64,000 nucleotides of DNA, from positions 558,001 through 622,000 of the forward strand of contig CALSTU010000004.1 of assembly GCA_943789355.1 (NCBI GenBank), written 5' to 3'. Of the stretch, positions 17,421 to 26,161 are shown one piece after another (the stretch's first letter is position 1; each line of letters opens with the position of its first letter). This DNA is from UBA7430 sp002478765 (lineage in GTDB: Bacteria > Bacteroidota > Bacteroidia > Flavobacteriales > UBA7430). Made by a program: the position numbers and the translations under genes. The notes below the pieces were generated by a model, which was given only the letters and a program-made list of their open reading frames with translations, did not search any database and had not been told where the DNA came from.

Positions 17421-19193
17421 TTATGAACGGTAAATTTCACGGTATTCACTTTCGTATTTGGCCCGTATCGGCTTTCTTTTCAGTTTCAGTGTAGCGGTAA
17501 GTTCACCACCGTCAACAGACCACACATCTTTCATGAGTACGAATTTTTTGACATGCTCGTAGGGCGCAAACTGTTGGTTGTAACGGTTGATTTCACTTTC
17601 GTATTTTTTCAGTACTTCAGGATGTTCCGTCATTTCCGGATTTGTAGTGTAGGTGATGTCATGAAGCTGGCACCATACCTTAAGGGACTCAAATTCAGGA
17701 ACGATGAATGCACCTGGCATTTTCTCTCCATCTCCCAGCACCATCACTTGTTCAATGATTCTGGATTCTTTAAATTTATTCTCCATCACCTGGGGTGCGA
17801 TGTATTTTCCTCCGGAGGTTTTAAAAATTTCTTTTTTACGATCGGTAATTTGCAGATACACACCGTCAACCATCTTTCCGATGTCGCCGGTGGCAAACCA
17901 TCCGTCTTGGTCAATGACTTGTGCAGTCAGGTCGGGTCTTTTATAATAACCCATCATGACGTTTCGTCCTTTGCATAGGATTTCTCCATCAGGACCAAAC
18001 TTAACTTGTACACCCTCCATAACTTTTCCCACGGTACCGTAGCATCTGCCGCCTTTTTCAGGTGTGTTAACCGCAATCACAGGAGAGGTTTCGGAGAGAC
18101 CGTAACCTTCAAAAATCGGTATTTGAGCTGCCGTAAATACTCGTGCCAGTCGCGGTTGAAGTGCAGCAGCACCCGAAAAGATGTACTTGATGTTGCCCCC
18201 AACAGCTTCTCGCCATTTGCTAAAGATGAGTTTGTTGGCAATTTTTAATTGAAACTCGTAAAAGGCTCCATTTTTTCTCTCGAGCTCATGGCGAAGGCCT
18301 AAGTTTAAGGCCCAAAAGAAAAGGTTCTTCTTCACTCCTTTAAGATCAGATCCTTTGGCAACAATTTTATCATAAATTTTCTCCAACAAGCGCGGAACTG
18401 TTGGCATGATGCTCGGTTTAATTTCTTTTAAATTATCGCCGATTTGTTCGATGCTTTCGGCATAGTATATAGAGGTCCCTTTGTAGAGGTAATAGTATTC
18501 CACCACGCGTTCAAAAACATGGCAGAGTGGTAAGAAACTGATGGCCCTATCGGATTCATCGAGAGGGAGGGAGTCTTTAAGTCCAATAAATTGAGAGAAC
18601 AAATTGTCGTGAGACAACATCACTCCTTTTGGATTTCCGGTAGTCCCTGAGGTGTAAATGATGGTATACAAGTCTGATGATTTGACCTCCAGTTGATGCG
18701 CTTTCATTTTTGAGGCTTTTGGATTTTCCATTCCATCCTCAATAATTTCATGCCAATCTTTTGCATTTTCAATTTCATCAAATGCATAAATAGCCTCGAG
18801 CGATTCCACTTTATCAATGAGCGAGTGAACCTTCTCAAAAATTTCCTCAGACCCTACAAATAGAATACGCGCCCCAGAATCTTTGAGAATGTATTCGTAG
18901 TCATCGGTGGTGATGTTTGGATAGATGGGTACGTTGATGGCTCCAATTTTACTGATGCCCATGTCGGCCAAAGCCCATTCCGGACGATTGGCAGAAACGA
19001 GGGCAATTTTATCGCCGGGGTTTACACCTAAGTTCAACAGGCCATAACCAACAGCGTCGGTAATCTTTACGAATTCCTCTGCGGAATAGGTTCTCCATAC
19101 GCCGTCCTCTTTACCTGCCAATACATCAGGTTTGTTGAATTTTTGCTGTGTATATTCTGCGAGTTCAAATACTCTCGTGGGTTTCAAATTCAT
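17421..19193 (-). CDS. Long-chain acyl-CoA synthetase (AMP-binding, FadD15-like)
   Basis: 590 aa. ATP/AMP motif YTSGTTGNPKGVMLSH (180-195), GYGLSETSP near 350, TGDIGK near 424 and the catalytic lysine region GGKYIAPQ near 448-455. The length and motif variants match the bacterial FadD15/long-chain ACSL group. It activates fatty acids to acyl-CoA at the membrane, feeding the beta-oxidation operon encoded downstream on the same strand, but it has its own promoter and terminator. No signal peptide. Confidence 0.94.
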   Translation of the reverse strand: MNLKPTRVFELAEYTQQKFNKPDVLAGKEDGVWRTYSAEEFVKITDAVGYGLLNLGVNPGDKIALVSANRPEWALADMGISKIGAINVPIYPNITTDDYEYILKDSGARILFVGSEEIFEKVHSLIDKVESLEAIYAFDEIENAKDWHEIIEDGMENPKASKMKAHQLEVKSSDLYTIIYTSGTTGNPKGVMLSHDNLFSQFIGLKDSLPLDESDRAISFLPLCHVFERVVEYYYLYKGTSIYYAESIEQIGDNLKEIKPSIMPTVPRLLEKIYDKIVAKGSDLKGVKKNLFFWALNLGLRHELERKNGAFYEFQLKIANKLIFSKWREAVGGNIKYIFSGAAALQPRLARVFTAAQIPIFEGYGLSETSPVIAVNTPEKGGRCYGTVGKVMEGVQVKFGPDGEILCKGRNVMMGYYKRPDLTAQVIDQDGWFATGDIGKMVDGVYLQITDRKKEIFKTSGGKYIAPQVMENKFKESRIIEQVMVLGDGEKMPGAFIVPEFESLKVWCQLHDITYTTNPEMTEHPEVLKKYESEINRYNQQFAPYEHVKKFVLMKDVWSVDGGELTATLKLKRKPIRAKYESEYREIYRS

Positions 19194-19222
19194 GCCGTTT
19201 GTTTTAAGTGAACTAGTACCTT

Positions 19223-19251
19223 CAAAACTACTAAATTTTCATCAAAATCAA
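19223..19251 (-). promoter_or_regulatory. Promoter of the acyl-CoA synthetase gene
   Basis: On the minus strand TTG (19251-19249), an 18 bp spacer and TAGTTTTG (19230-19223). Divergent from and interleaved with the recG promoter region. Confidence 0.6.
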
Positions 19252-19260
19252 TTTGAGCTT

Positions 19261-19290
19261 TTGAACTCCGATTATGATAACTTACATTTG
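19261..19290 (+). promoter_or_regulatory. recG promoter
   Basis: TTG (19261-19263, within TTTTG), a 19 bp spacer and TACATTTG (19283-19290). The start codon is 13 nt beyond the box, so the leader is very short. Confidence 0.6.
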
Positions 19291-19303
19291 ATAAAATTTG
19301 ATC

Positions 19304-21415
19304 ATGCCTCAGAATCCACATGTGCTAGACACCCCTATAGAATTCCTAAAAGGAGTAGGGCCTCAGCGTTCGGATATTTTACAAAAAGAGTTGCAGGTTT
19401 TTCGTTACCGAGACTTACTAGAGCTCTATCCCTTTAGATATATTGATAGAACTAAATTTCATAAGATTTCTGAACTGCTTTCCGATTTGGCAGATGTTCA
19501 AATTCTTGGAAAAATTACACGCATCACCGAGGAAGGGGTCGGGCGTAAAAAAAGACTAAAGGCTGTTTTTGAAGACGAAAGCTCTTCCATGGAATTGGTA
19601 TGGTTTAAGGGTGTTTCATGGGTTAAGAAATCGCTCAAGTTAAACGAGCAAATTGTGGTTTTTGGTAAGCCCACGATGTACAGAAACACCTACAGCATCT
19701 CGCACCCGGAAATAGAAACTCTTGAGAACTACAAGAAGAGTTTGCTCACTGCCATGCAGGGCGTGTATCCATCTACTGAAAAGCTCACCAATAGATTTTT
19801 ACATTCCAAAGGTATTGCCAAATTAATGCACGAATTGCTCGGGCAGATTGCAGAATACATCCCCGAAACATTATCGCTGAACATCCGAAAAGAATACAAA
19901 CTCATCTCCAAGCGAGATGCTTTGTTGAATGTGCACTTTCCCAAATCTGAGGAGCTTTTACGGCAAGCCCATCGTCGTCTGAAATTCGAAGAATTCTTTT
20001 TCATTCAATTGGCTTTGTTGAAAATGAAGCGACATAAAAAGCAAGTGTATCAATCGTATCCGTTTACAGATATAGGCAATCATTTTAATGAGTTTTACAA
20101 AAAACAACTGTCCTTCGAGCTAACAGGAGCTCAAAAACGTGTATTAAAGGAGATTCGTTTGGATGTTGCATCCGGCAAACAAATGAATCGCTTGGTGCAA
20201 GGCGATGTGGGTTCTGGGAAAACGATTGTAGCCTTAATGGTGATGCTCATGGCCAAAGACAATGGATTTCAATCTTGTTTGATGGCTCCTACGGAGATTT
20301 TAGCTACGCAGCATTATCAAGGTTTAAAAGATATGGTCGAGGCTCTTGGAATGAAGATGGAATTACTCACGGGCTCTACCAAAGTAGCGCGTAGAAGAGA
20401 GATTCATGCGGCCTTGGAGTCCGGGGAATTGGATATCCTTGTGGGAACGCATGCACTTTTAGAGGACAAAGTGAAATACAAAAACCTGGGGATGGCGATC
20501 ATCGATGAGCAGCATCGATTTGGTGTTTCTCAACGCTCCAAAATGTGGAAGAAAAACCAAAAACCCCCACACATCCTCGTGATGACGGCAACACCCATTC
20601 CCCGCACATTGGCCATGACGGTGTATGGAGATCTAGACATTTCCGTTATTGATGAGCTGCCTCCGGGAAGAAAACCCATTACGACTTTGCATCGCACCGA
20701 CAAACACCGATTGTCTATGTTTCACTTCTTGAAACAAGAAATAGAAAAAGGACGACAGATTTACATCGTATACCCCTTGATTGATGAAAGTAAGACCCTC
20801 GATTATAAAGATTTGATGGACGGTTACGAAAGTATTTGTCGGCACTTTCCAAAACCTACTTATCAAGTATCTGTGGTTCACGGCCGCATGAAATCTGAGG
20901 ATAAGGAAATGGAAATGGCCCGTTTTGTAAAAGGGGAAACCCAAATTATGGTCGCAACTACGGTTATTGAAGTGGGCGTAAACGTACCCAATGCTTCGGT
21001 GATGGTTATTGAAAGTTCGGAGCGATTTGGGCTTTCTCAATTGCATCAGCTAAGAGGCCGGGTAGGGCGAGGTGCCGAACAGTCCTATTGCATACTCATG
21101 AGCGGTCAGAAATTAAGTTCCGATGCCAAGTTTCGTTTGAAAACGATGGTGCAGACCCAAAACGGATTTGAAATAGCCGATGCCGATCTGAAGTTAAGAG
21201 GCCCTGGAGACATCATGGGAACCCGCCAAAGTGGACTTCTGGATTTGAAACTCGCGGACTTATCCAAAGACGCTAAAATATTGCATTATGCCCGTCAAGT
21301 GGCGCAAGAAATCCTAGCAGATGATCCCGAGTTGACTCATGACGATCATGTGGCTGTATGTAAAGAATATATGCGAGCTCACCACAAAAGCATTCGTTGG
21401 AGCGACATTAGTTAG
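19304..21415 (+). CDS. recG: ATP-dependent DNA helicase RecG
   Basis: 703 aa from the ATG at 19304 (an in-frame TTG at 19298 is less likely). N-terminal wedge/OB domain (about 1-180), then two RecA-like motor domains: Walker A GDVGSGKT near 300, DEQHRFG box near 402, TATPIPRT motif III and the QLRGRVGRG motif VI near 580. It drives regression of stalled forks and branch migration of Holliday junctions. Standalone gene with its own promoter. RuvA, a partner in the same repair step, lies 4 kb downstream. Confidence 0.97.
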   Translation: MPQNPHVLDTPIEFLKGVGPQRSDILQKELQVFRYRDLLELYPFRYIDRTKFHKISELLSDLADVQILGKITRITEEGVGRKKRLKAVFEDESSSMELVWFKGVSWVKKSLKLNEQIVVFGKPTMYRNTYSISHPEIETLENYKKSLLTAMQGVYPSTEKLTNRFLHSKGIAKLMHELLGQIAEYIPETLSLNIRKEYKLISKRDALLNVHFPKSEELLRQAHRRLKFEEFFFIQLALLKMKRHKKQVYQSYPFTDIGNHFNEFYKKQLSFELTGAQKRVLKEIRLDVASGKQMNRLVQGDVGSGKTIVALMVMLMAKDNGFQSCLMAPTEILATQHYQGLKDMVEALGMKMELLTGSTKVARRREIHAALESGELDILVGTHALLEDKVKYKNLGMAIIDEQHRFGVSQRSKMWKKNQKPPHILVMTATPIPRTLAMTVYGDLDISVIDELPPGRKPITTLHRTDKHRLSMFHFLKQEIEKGRQIYIVYPLIDESKTLDYKDLMDGYESICRHFPKPTYQVSVVHGRMKSEDKEMEMARFVKGETQIMVATTVIEVGVNVPNASVMVIESSERFGLSQLHQLRGRVGRGAEQSYCILMSGQKLSSDAKFRLKTMVQTQNGFEIADADLKLRGPGDIMGTRQSGLLDLKLADLSKDAKILHYARQVAQEILADDPELTHDDHVAVCKEYMRAHHKSIRWSDIS

Positions 21416-21440
21416 TTGTTTATCAGTAATTTAATGTTGT

Positions 21441-21470
21441 TTGTGTTGCTTGTATTTATTCCTATATTTA
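21441..21470 (+). promoter_or_regulatory. Promoter of the Cys-rich surface protein gene
   Basis: TTG (21441-21443), a 19 bp spacer and TATATTTA (21463-21470), one base off TAnnTTTG. The leader would be about 20 nt. Confidence 0.5.
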
Positions 21471-21494
21471 TAAAAACTCATACACTCCCAGACA

Positions 21495-24212
21495 ATGAAA
21501 AAATTTACTCAGAAATTCGTTGGAATTGCCGCAATGTTTTGCGCCATCAGTTTAAGTTCAAATGCTCAAGAAATAGGTGACCAGGCCGAAGGTGGGACTG
21601 TGTTTCATATTGATGAAGCATCCGGTTTAGGTTACGTAGTTGCTTCTCAGGATTTGTCTTCTGGGGCTTATGATACTTCCCAACCGGGAGATTTAGGCTA
21701 TGAGTGGGGTTGTTATGGTGTAAATGTCTCTACGGGATTGGGTATTGGTTCAGGGATGAACAACACAAATCTTATTGCCAACAATTGTAATTCAAATAAT
21801 GGCATAATAGCTGCTCAAGCTGCCTTAAATCATTCTTCTGGAGGATATGAGGATTGGTTTCTGCCATCCAGAGATGAGTTCTTGGCAATGACATCTTTCG
21901 AAGATTTTAATGACGGTTGGTATTTTAGCTCATCTCAATTTTCTTCTACCACTCAAGCTTGGTTTGTTGCTCCTAATAATGATGATCAGAATGCTTCGTC
22001 TAAAAAGATATTTACATTACAAGTAAGGCCGATTAGAACTTTTGATTGGTCTCCATTGGTAGTCGCTGAATGTGGGAATCAAATGGATGGTTCGTCTAGA
22101 TCTGGGGGTGAATTTTGTATGCCTTGTATGGACGGGACTTTCAGCCCTGACGATCTTTCTGATTGCATGTCAGTTTCCGAATGTTACCCGGGTGAATACG
22201 AAACCACGGTACCCACAGCAACCTCTAATAGAGTTTGTTCCCCAGTTTCCGAATGTTACCCAGATGAATACGAGACCATGGCACCCACGCCAACTTCGGA
22301 TCGAGAATGTACTGTTCTAAGTACATGTTTATCTGATGAATTCGTGTCGATGGCTGCTACAACAACCTCTGACAGACTGTGTTCGCCTGTAAGAACGATT
22401 TGTGCATCCGACGAATACGTGTCGGTGGCAGCCTCACCTGGCTTTTCTGACATAGAATGTTCACCTGTAAGAAGTATTTGTACATCCGACGAATACATAT
22501 CGATGGCTGCCATATCTGGCTTGTCTGACATACAATGTTCGCCTGTAAGAACCAGTTGTTCATCCGGCGAATTCGTATCGGTGGCATCCTTACCCGGATT
22601 GTCTGACATAGAATGTTCAGAATTAAGAGATTGTACAGCCGGCGAATACGAGAGTGTGGCACCCACAGCAACCTCTAATAGAGTTTGTTCCCCAGTTTCC
22701 GAATGTTACCCGGGTGAATACGAGACCATGGTACCCACCGAAACCTCGGATCGAATTTGTTCCCCAGTTTCCGAATGTTACCCAGATGAATACGAGTCCG
22801 TGGCACCCACGCCAACTTCGGATCGAGAATGTTCTGTTCTAAGTGCATGTTTGTCTGACGAATACGAGACCATGGCACCCACGCTAACTTCGGATAGAGC
22901 GTGTTCCCCAGTTTCCGAATGTTACCCGGGTGAATACGAGTCTATGCCCGCTACAGTGAGCTCTAATAGAGAATGTTCTGTAGTAAGGGAATGCTCGGAT
23001 AATGAGTATGAGACCCTGGCGCCCACTGCAACTTCAAATCGTATCTGTGAAACCATCGTGATGGGTTGTATGGATGAAACGGATTACAACTACAATGTCC
23101 GTGCAAATACGAGTGACAACTCATGTTCAACAGCGTGTTTCTATCCAGATTTTATGGATTCAAATTCTGATTTTGAGAGCCCAAACATTGGACCTGGAGA
23201 CGTGTTGTATGTGTATTACAACAATGAATACATCACTCATTTTACAACATCCACATCCGATGTGGTATCGGGTTCTACGCCTGGTTATTCTGGATATGGC
23301 CCTAGATATTTCGGTTCGGAGCACGAGCCGGGCGTAAGTTATTACGCTGGAGGATTAAGTGCACTAACCTCCATTAACGAGGCGAACTATCCGTATTGGG
23401 TAGGTGCCGGAGACGAATACATCTTTGACACCCGCAGCTTTAGTGAAGGAGGGGATACGCATGACGGCGTTGGTGATTTCAGCTGGATAAATTGGACAAG
23501 TAAAAACATAAAGATATCTCAGAGTCGATGTTTTGGAGCGACCAGCTGTACCGTCGACCAATTCGAGTTGCTGGCACCAACACCAACTTCGGATCGAGAA
23601 TGTACTGTTTTAAGTACATGTTTATCTGATGAATTCGTGTCGATGGCTGCTACAACAACCTCTGACAGACTGTGTTCGCCTATAAGAACTATTTGTGCAT
23701 CCGACGAATACGTGTCGGTGGCAGCCTCACCTGGCTTGTCTGACATAGAATGTTCGCCTGTAAGAAGTATTTGTACATCCGACGAATACATATCGATGGC
23801 TGCCATATCTGGCTTGTCTGACATACAATGTTCGCCTGTAAGAACCAGTTGTTCATCCGGCGAATTCGTATCGATGGCAGCCTTACCCGGATTGTTTGAC
23901 ATAGAATGTTCAGCATTAAGTGATTGTACAGCCGGCGAATACGAGAGTATGGCACCAACTGCAACCTCGGACCGAGCTTGTTCGGCTTTAAGCGAATGCT
24001 CAGCTGACGAATACGAATTGGTGGCCGCAACAACAACATCTGACCGAATCTGTGAAACCATCGTAAAAGGTTGTACGGATGCTGCGGCATACAACTTCGA
24101 TTCTAATGCCAATACCGATGACGGTTCTTGCGAGACCCTCGACCTTCCTGCAGGCTGGAGCATGTTTGGCTTCACCTGTATGGAGCCGAAAGATCCGATT
24201 AGCTGCTTTTGA
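21495..24212 (+). CDS. Cys-rich repeat surface protein with DUF1566 domain (N-terminal part, ends at a frameshift)
   Basis: 905 aa to the first stop. Signal peptide at 1-24 (ends SSNAQ); DUF1566/Lcl-type domain at about 28-180 (EGGTVFHIDE ... DWFLPSRDE ... VRPIRTF). Then some 20 tandem Cys-rich units of 22-24 residues of the form C-x4-EYExxAPTxTSDRxC, which resemble TNFR/ephrin-receptor-like repeats. They are interrupted by GCMDETDYNYN-type units and a roughly 140-residue domain (about 548-685). The stop TGA at 24210 cuts the family motif GWSMFGFTC..AFDGY; homology continues at once in the +1 frame. Exported; function unknown, probably cell-surface. Confidence 0.8.
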   Translation: MKKFTQKFVGIAAMFCAISLSSNAQEIGDQAEGGTVFHIDEASGLGYVVASQDLSSGAYDTSQPGDLGYEWGCYGVNVSTGLGIGSGMNNTNLIANNCNSNNGIIAAQAALNHSSGGYEDWFLPSRDEFLAMTSFEDFNDGWYFSSSQFSSTTQAWFVAPNNDDQNASSKKIFTLQVRPIRTFDWSPLVVAECGNQMDGSSRSGGEFCMPCMDGTFSPDDLSDCMSVSECYPGEYETTVPTATSNRVCSPVSECYPDEYETMAPTPTSDRECTVLSTCLSDEFVSMAATTTSDRLCSPVRTICASDEYVSVAASPGFSDIECSPVRSICTSDEYISMAAISGLSDIQCSPVRTSCSSGEFVSVASLPGLSDIECSELRDCTAGEYESVAPTATSNRVCSPVSECYPGEYETMVPTETSDRICSPVSECYPDEYESVAPTPTSDRECSVLSACLSDEYETMAPTLTSDRACSPVSECYPGEYESMPATVSSNRECSVVRECSDNEYETLAPTATSNRICETIVMGCMDETDYNYNVRANTSDNSCSTACFYPDFMDSNSDFESPNIGPGDVLYVYYNNEYITHFTTSTSDVVSGSTPGYSGYGPRYFGSEHEPGVSYYAGGLSALTSINEANYPYWVGAGDEYIFDTRSFSEGGDTHDGVGDFSWINWTSKNIKISQSRCFGATSCTVDQFELLAPTPTSDRECTVLSTCLSDEFVSMAATTTSDRLCSPIRTICASDEYVSVAASPGLSDIECSPVRSICTSDEYISMAAISGLSDIQCSPVRTSCSSGEFVSMAALPGLFDIECSALSDCTAGEYESMAPTATSDRACSALSECSADEYELVAATTTSDRICETIVKGCTDAAAYNFDSNANTDDGSCETLDLPAGWSMFGFTCMEPKDPISCF
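22281..22672 (+). repeat. Internal duplication, copy 1
   Basis: About 390 bp that recur at 23574-23965, at an exact offset of 1293 bp (431 codons, in frame), with only scattered substitutions. Encodes five Cys-rich repeat units starting in PTPTSDREC. Confidence 0.85.
23574..23965 (+). repeat. Internal duplication, copy 2
   Basis: Second copy of 22281-22672 inside the same reading frame. The near identity suggests recent duplication or ongoing gene conversion within the gene. It also makes this a likely site of assembly collapse. Confidence 0.85.
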
Positions 24213-25234
24213 CGGTTACGCTGAAAAAATTATAATTGTCAAAGACGAGATGGGACTGTCTTATCTGCCTGAATATAATTTCAATGCCCTTGGAAATTTA
24301 AAACACACAGAAGGTTATCAAATTAAGTTGAAAGAAAGGTTGGTCGGCTTTAAGTTTTGCGAGCCTATAGGACAAGTTGATGTTGATGCGGCTTACGCAC
24401 AAGGGGTTGCCTCTGTGACCCCAGATGATGGAGTATCTCAAGCCGATGTTGATGCCGCTGAGGCAGCAGTTCATGCGAGTTATGAAGGCTGGTGTGCATC
24501 CGACCTCGACAATGATGGCCTATGTGACGACGATGAGGTTTCAGGGTGCATGGATGAAACAGCTTGTAATTACAACTCAGAAGCAGAGTTTGATGATGAT
24601 TCTTGTGACTATGAAACTTGCTTGGATGAGTGCGGAGTCGTAAACGGAGACAACACAACCTGTTTGGATTGTGCAGGTGTACCCAATGGAACGGCAGAAG
24701 ATTTAGGTTGTGGTTGTGGCAAACCTGCAGCGCAGGAGGGATACGATTGCGAGGGTAATGAAATAACATACCAAGTGGGTGATTTAGCCCATGGAGGAAT
24801 GGTGTTCTATGTAGACGAAACCGGTGAGCACGGTTTGGTTGCGGCCCTGGAGGATTTAGGCTCTTTTGAGTGGGGTTGTCATGGAACGAGTATATCAGGC
24901 GCAGATGGACAAGCCATAGGTACAGGTTATCAGAACACCTTAGATATAGTTGAAGGTTGCCCAGATGCAAATTCGGCTGCATTTAATGCTTTAAACGCTA
25001 CCATAGAAAGCTATACAGACTGGTACACCCCCTCAATAGATGAACTTATAGAAATGTACAATACTATAGGAAAGGGCGGCCCAGAGGGCAATATAGGAGG
25101 TTTCAGTAGTAGTTGGTATTGGTCTTCCTCGGAGGTCAATATAACCTCGCGTGGAGCGTCATTTCAATAGTGGTGACACGGGCTACAACTATAAGGACTA
25201 TACTTACAGGGTTCGGGTTATTCGCGCTTTTTAA
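24211..25234 (+). pseudogene. C-terminal part of the Cys-rich/DUF1566 protein, +1 frame, itself frameshifted near its end
   Basis: Continues the preceding protein in the +1 frame from GAC at 24211 (FDGYAEKIIIVKDEMGLSYLPEY...). It contains VDVDAAY units, a GCMDETACNYN repeat, an ECGVVNGDNTTC segment and a second DUF1566 domain (GGMVFYVDE ... WGCHGTS ... YTDWYTPS ... WYWSSSE). The reading frame then stops at 25170, but the usual ending (FNSGDTGYNYKDYTYRVRVIRAF, by position 25163-25231) is intact in another frame, and AWSV just before it is in the third. Two one-base losses, near 25142 and 25159, would explain this. So the gene is a pseudogene, or the sequence has errors here. Confidence 0.75.
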
Positions 25235-25290
25235 CGATTTACCCCTTTACCTATTCAATACAAGCCGCGAAGCGGCCGAATTTGAAAAAT

Positions 25291-25318
25291 AAAAAGCCAC
25301 TTCTTAAAGTGGCTTTTT
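25291..25318 (+). terminator. Terminator of the Cys-rich protein gene
   Basis: 12 bp perfect stem (25291-25302 with 25307-25318), TTAA loop, T-rich tail. It lies 57 bp after the restored stop at 25234, which supports 25234 as the original gene end. Confidence 0.85.
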
Positions 25319-25579
25319 ATTTTTTGTTTTCACCCTGTGAATGTTCAGACGTAATACTTTTCTTAGGGTCTGAATTTGATGATTTGCAGCGCTCTCCTTA
25401 TAAGTTCATTTTTCGCGCATTAACTTTCCTTCTGCAACTTTCGTTTTGTATGTTTGTGTTGCATTAAACTTGCACTAACGATAAGGTTCACCCAAGTTGT
25501 TTAAGTTGCTTGGAATTCACGAAAAAAAATGACACCGCTTCTCTTTTAAGCGAGGTTTACAGAAATAAATAGTATTGAA
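25319..25579 (+). other. Intergenic leader of ruvA
   Basis: No convincing gene. A TATGTTTG box (25449-25456) fits the -7 consensus, with no clear -33 element, and could start the ruvA-sprA transcript with a leader of about 115 nt. A 61-codon open frame starting inside the terminator (25282) looks spurious. Confidence 0.4.
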
Positions 25580-26161
25580 ATGATCACCCACGTTCAAGGA
25601 AAATTAGTAGAGTTAAACCCGGCTTATGCAGTGATCGATTGCAACGGTGTGGGTTACTTGCTTCACATATCTCTCCATACCTATTCCAAATTAGGTGATT
25701 CCGAATTTTGCAAACTATTTTCGCATCTGGCCATCAAAGAGGATTCGCATACGCTGTATGGGTTCTATGAAGAACTGGAACGAAAAGTATTCCGATTGTT
25801 GATATCGGTGTCCGGAGTAGGAGCTTCTACGGCCCGTGTGATTTTATCTTCCATGTTGCCTGAAGAAATAAGAGATGCCATCGTCAATGAAGATGTAGCC
25901 CTTATTAAGAGCGTTAAAGGAATTGGGGCAAAGACAGCGCAACGAATTATACTCGACCTGAAAGACAAAATGCTGAAGGCATTTGACGATATTGAAATGA
26001 GTGTCAAAACAGGCAATAGAAACCGCGAAGAAGCGTTATCTGCATTAGAAGTTCTTGGTTTCCCGATGAAGGCGGTGCACAAGCTGATTGATAAATTGCT
26101 CGAGAAAGATCCGCAAATCGGTGTTGAAGAACTGGTAAAACAAGCCCTAAAGCAGTTGTAA
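25580..26161 (+). CDS. ruvA: Holliday junction DNA helicase subunit RuvA
   Basis: 193 aa, standard size. N-terminal OB domain (1-63), then two helix-hairpin-helix motifs (SVSGVGASTARVIL, about 74-87, and SVKGIGAKTAQRIILDL, about 109-125), and the C-terminal domain III that contacts RuvB (about 148-193). It binds four-way junctions as a tetramer and loads RuvB. sprA starts at the very next base after its stop; the ruvA-sprA pairing is common in Bacteroidota genomes as I recall. Confidence 0.97.
   Translation: MITHVQGKLVELNPAYAVIDCNGVGYLLHISLHTYSKLGDSEFCKLFSHLAIKEDSHTLYGFYEELERKVFRLLISVSGVGASTARVILSSMLPEEIRDAIVNEDVALIKSVKGIGAKTAQRIILDLKDKMLKAFDDIEMSVKTGNRNREEALSALEVLGFPMKAVHKLIDKLLEKDPQIGVEELVKQALKQL

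Noticed and set aside
22150..24060. CRISPR-like array because of regular repeats
   Set aside because: Repeats are 66-72 bp, coding, divergent and contiguous, with no unique spacers and no cas genes.
22256..24175. Long minus-strand open frames across the Cys-rich repeats
   Set aside because: They mirror the repeat structure of the + strand gene; codon bias of the repeats keeps the antisense frames open. No start region or homology is visible.
25282..25467. 61-codon open frame after the Cys-rich gene
   Set aside because: It begins inside the terminator hairpin, is rich in Phe/Leu/Cys without a clear signal or family, and has no promoter at a sensible distance.
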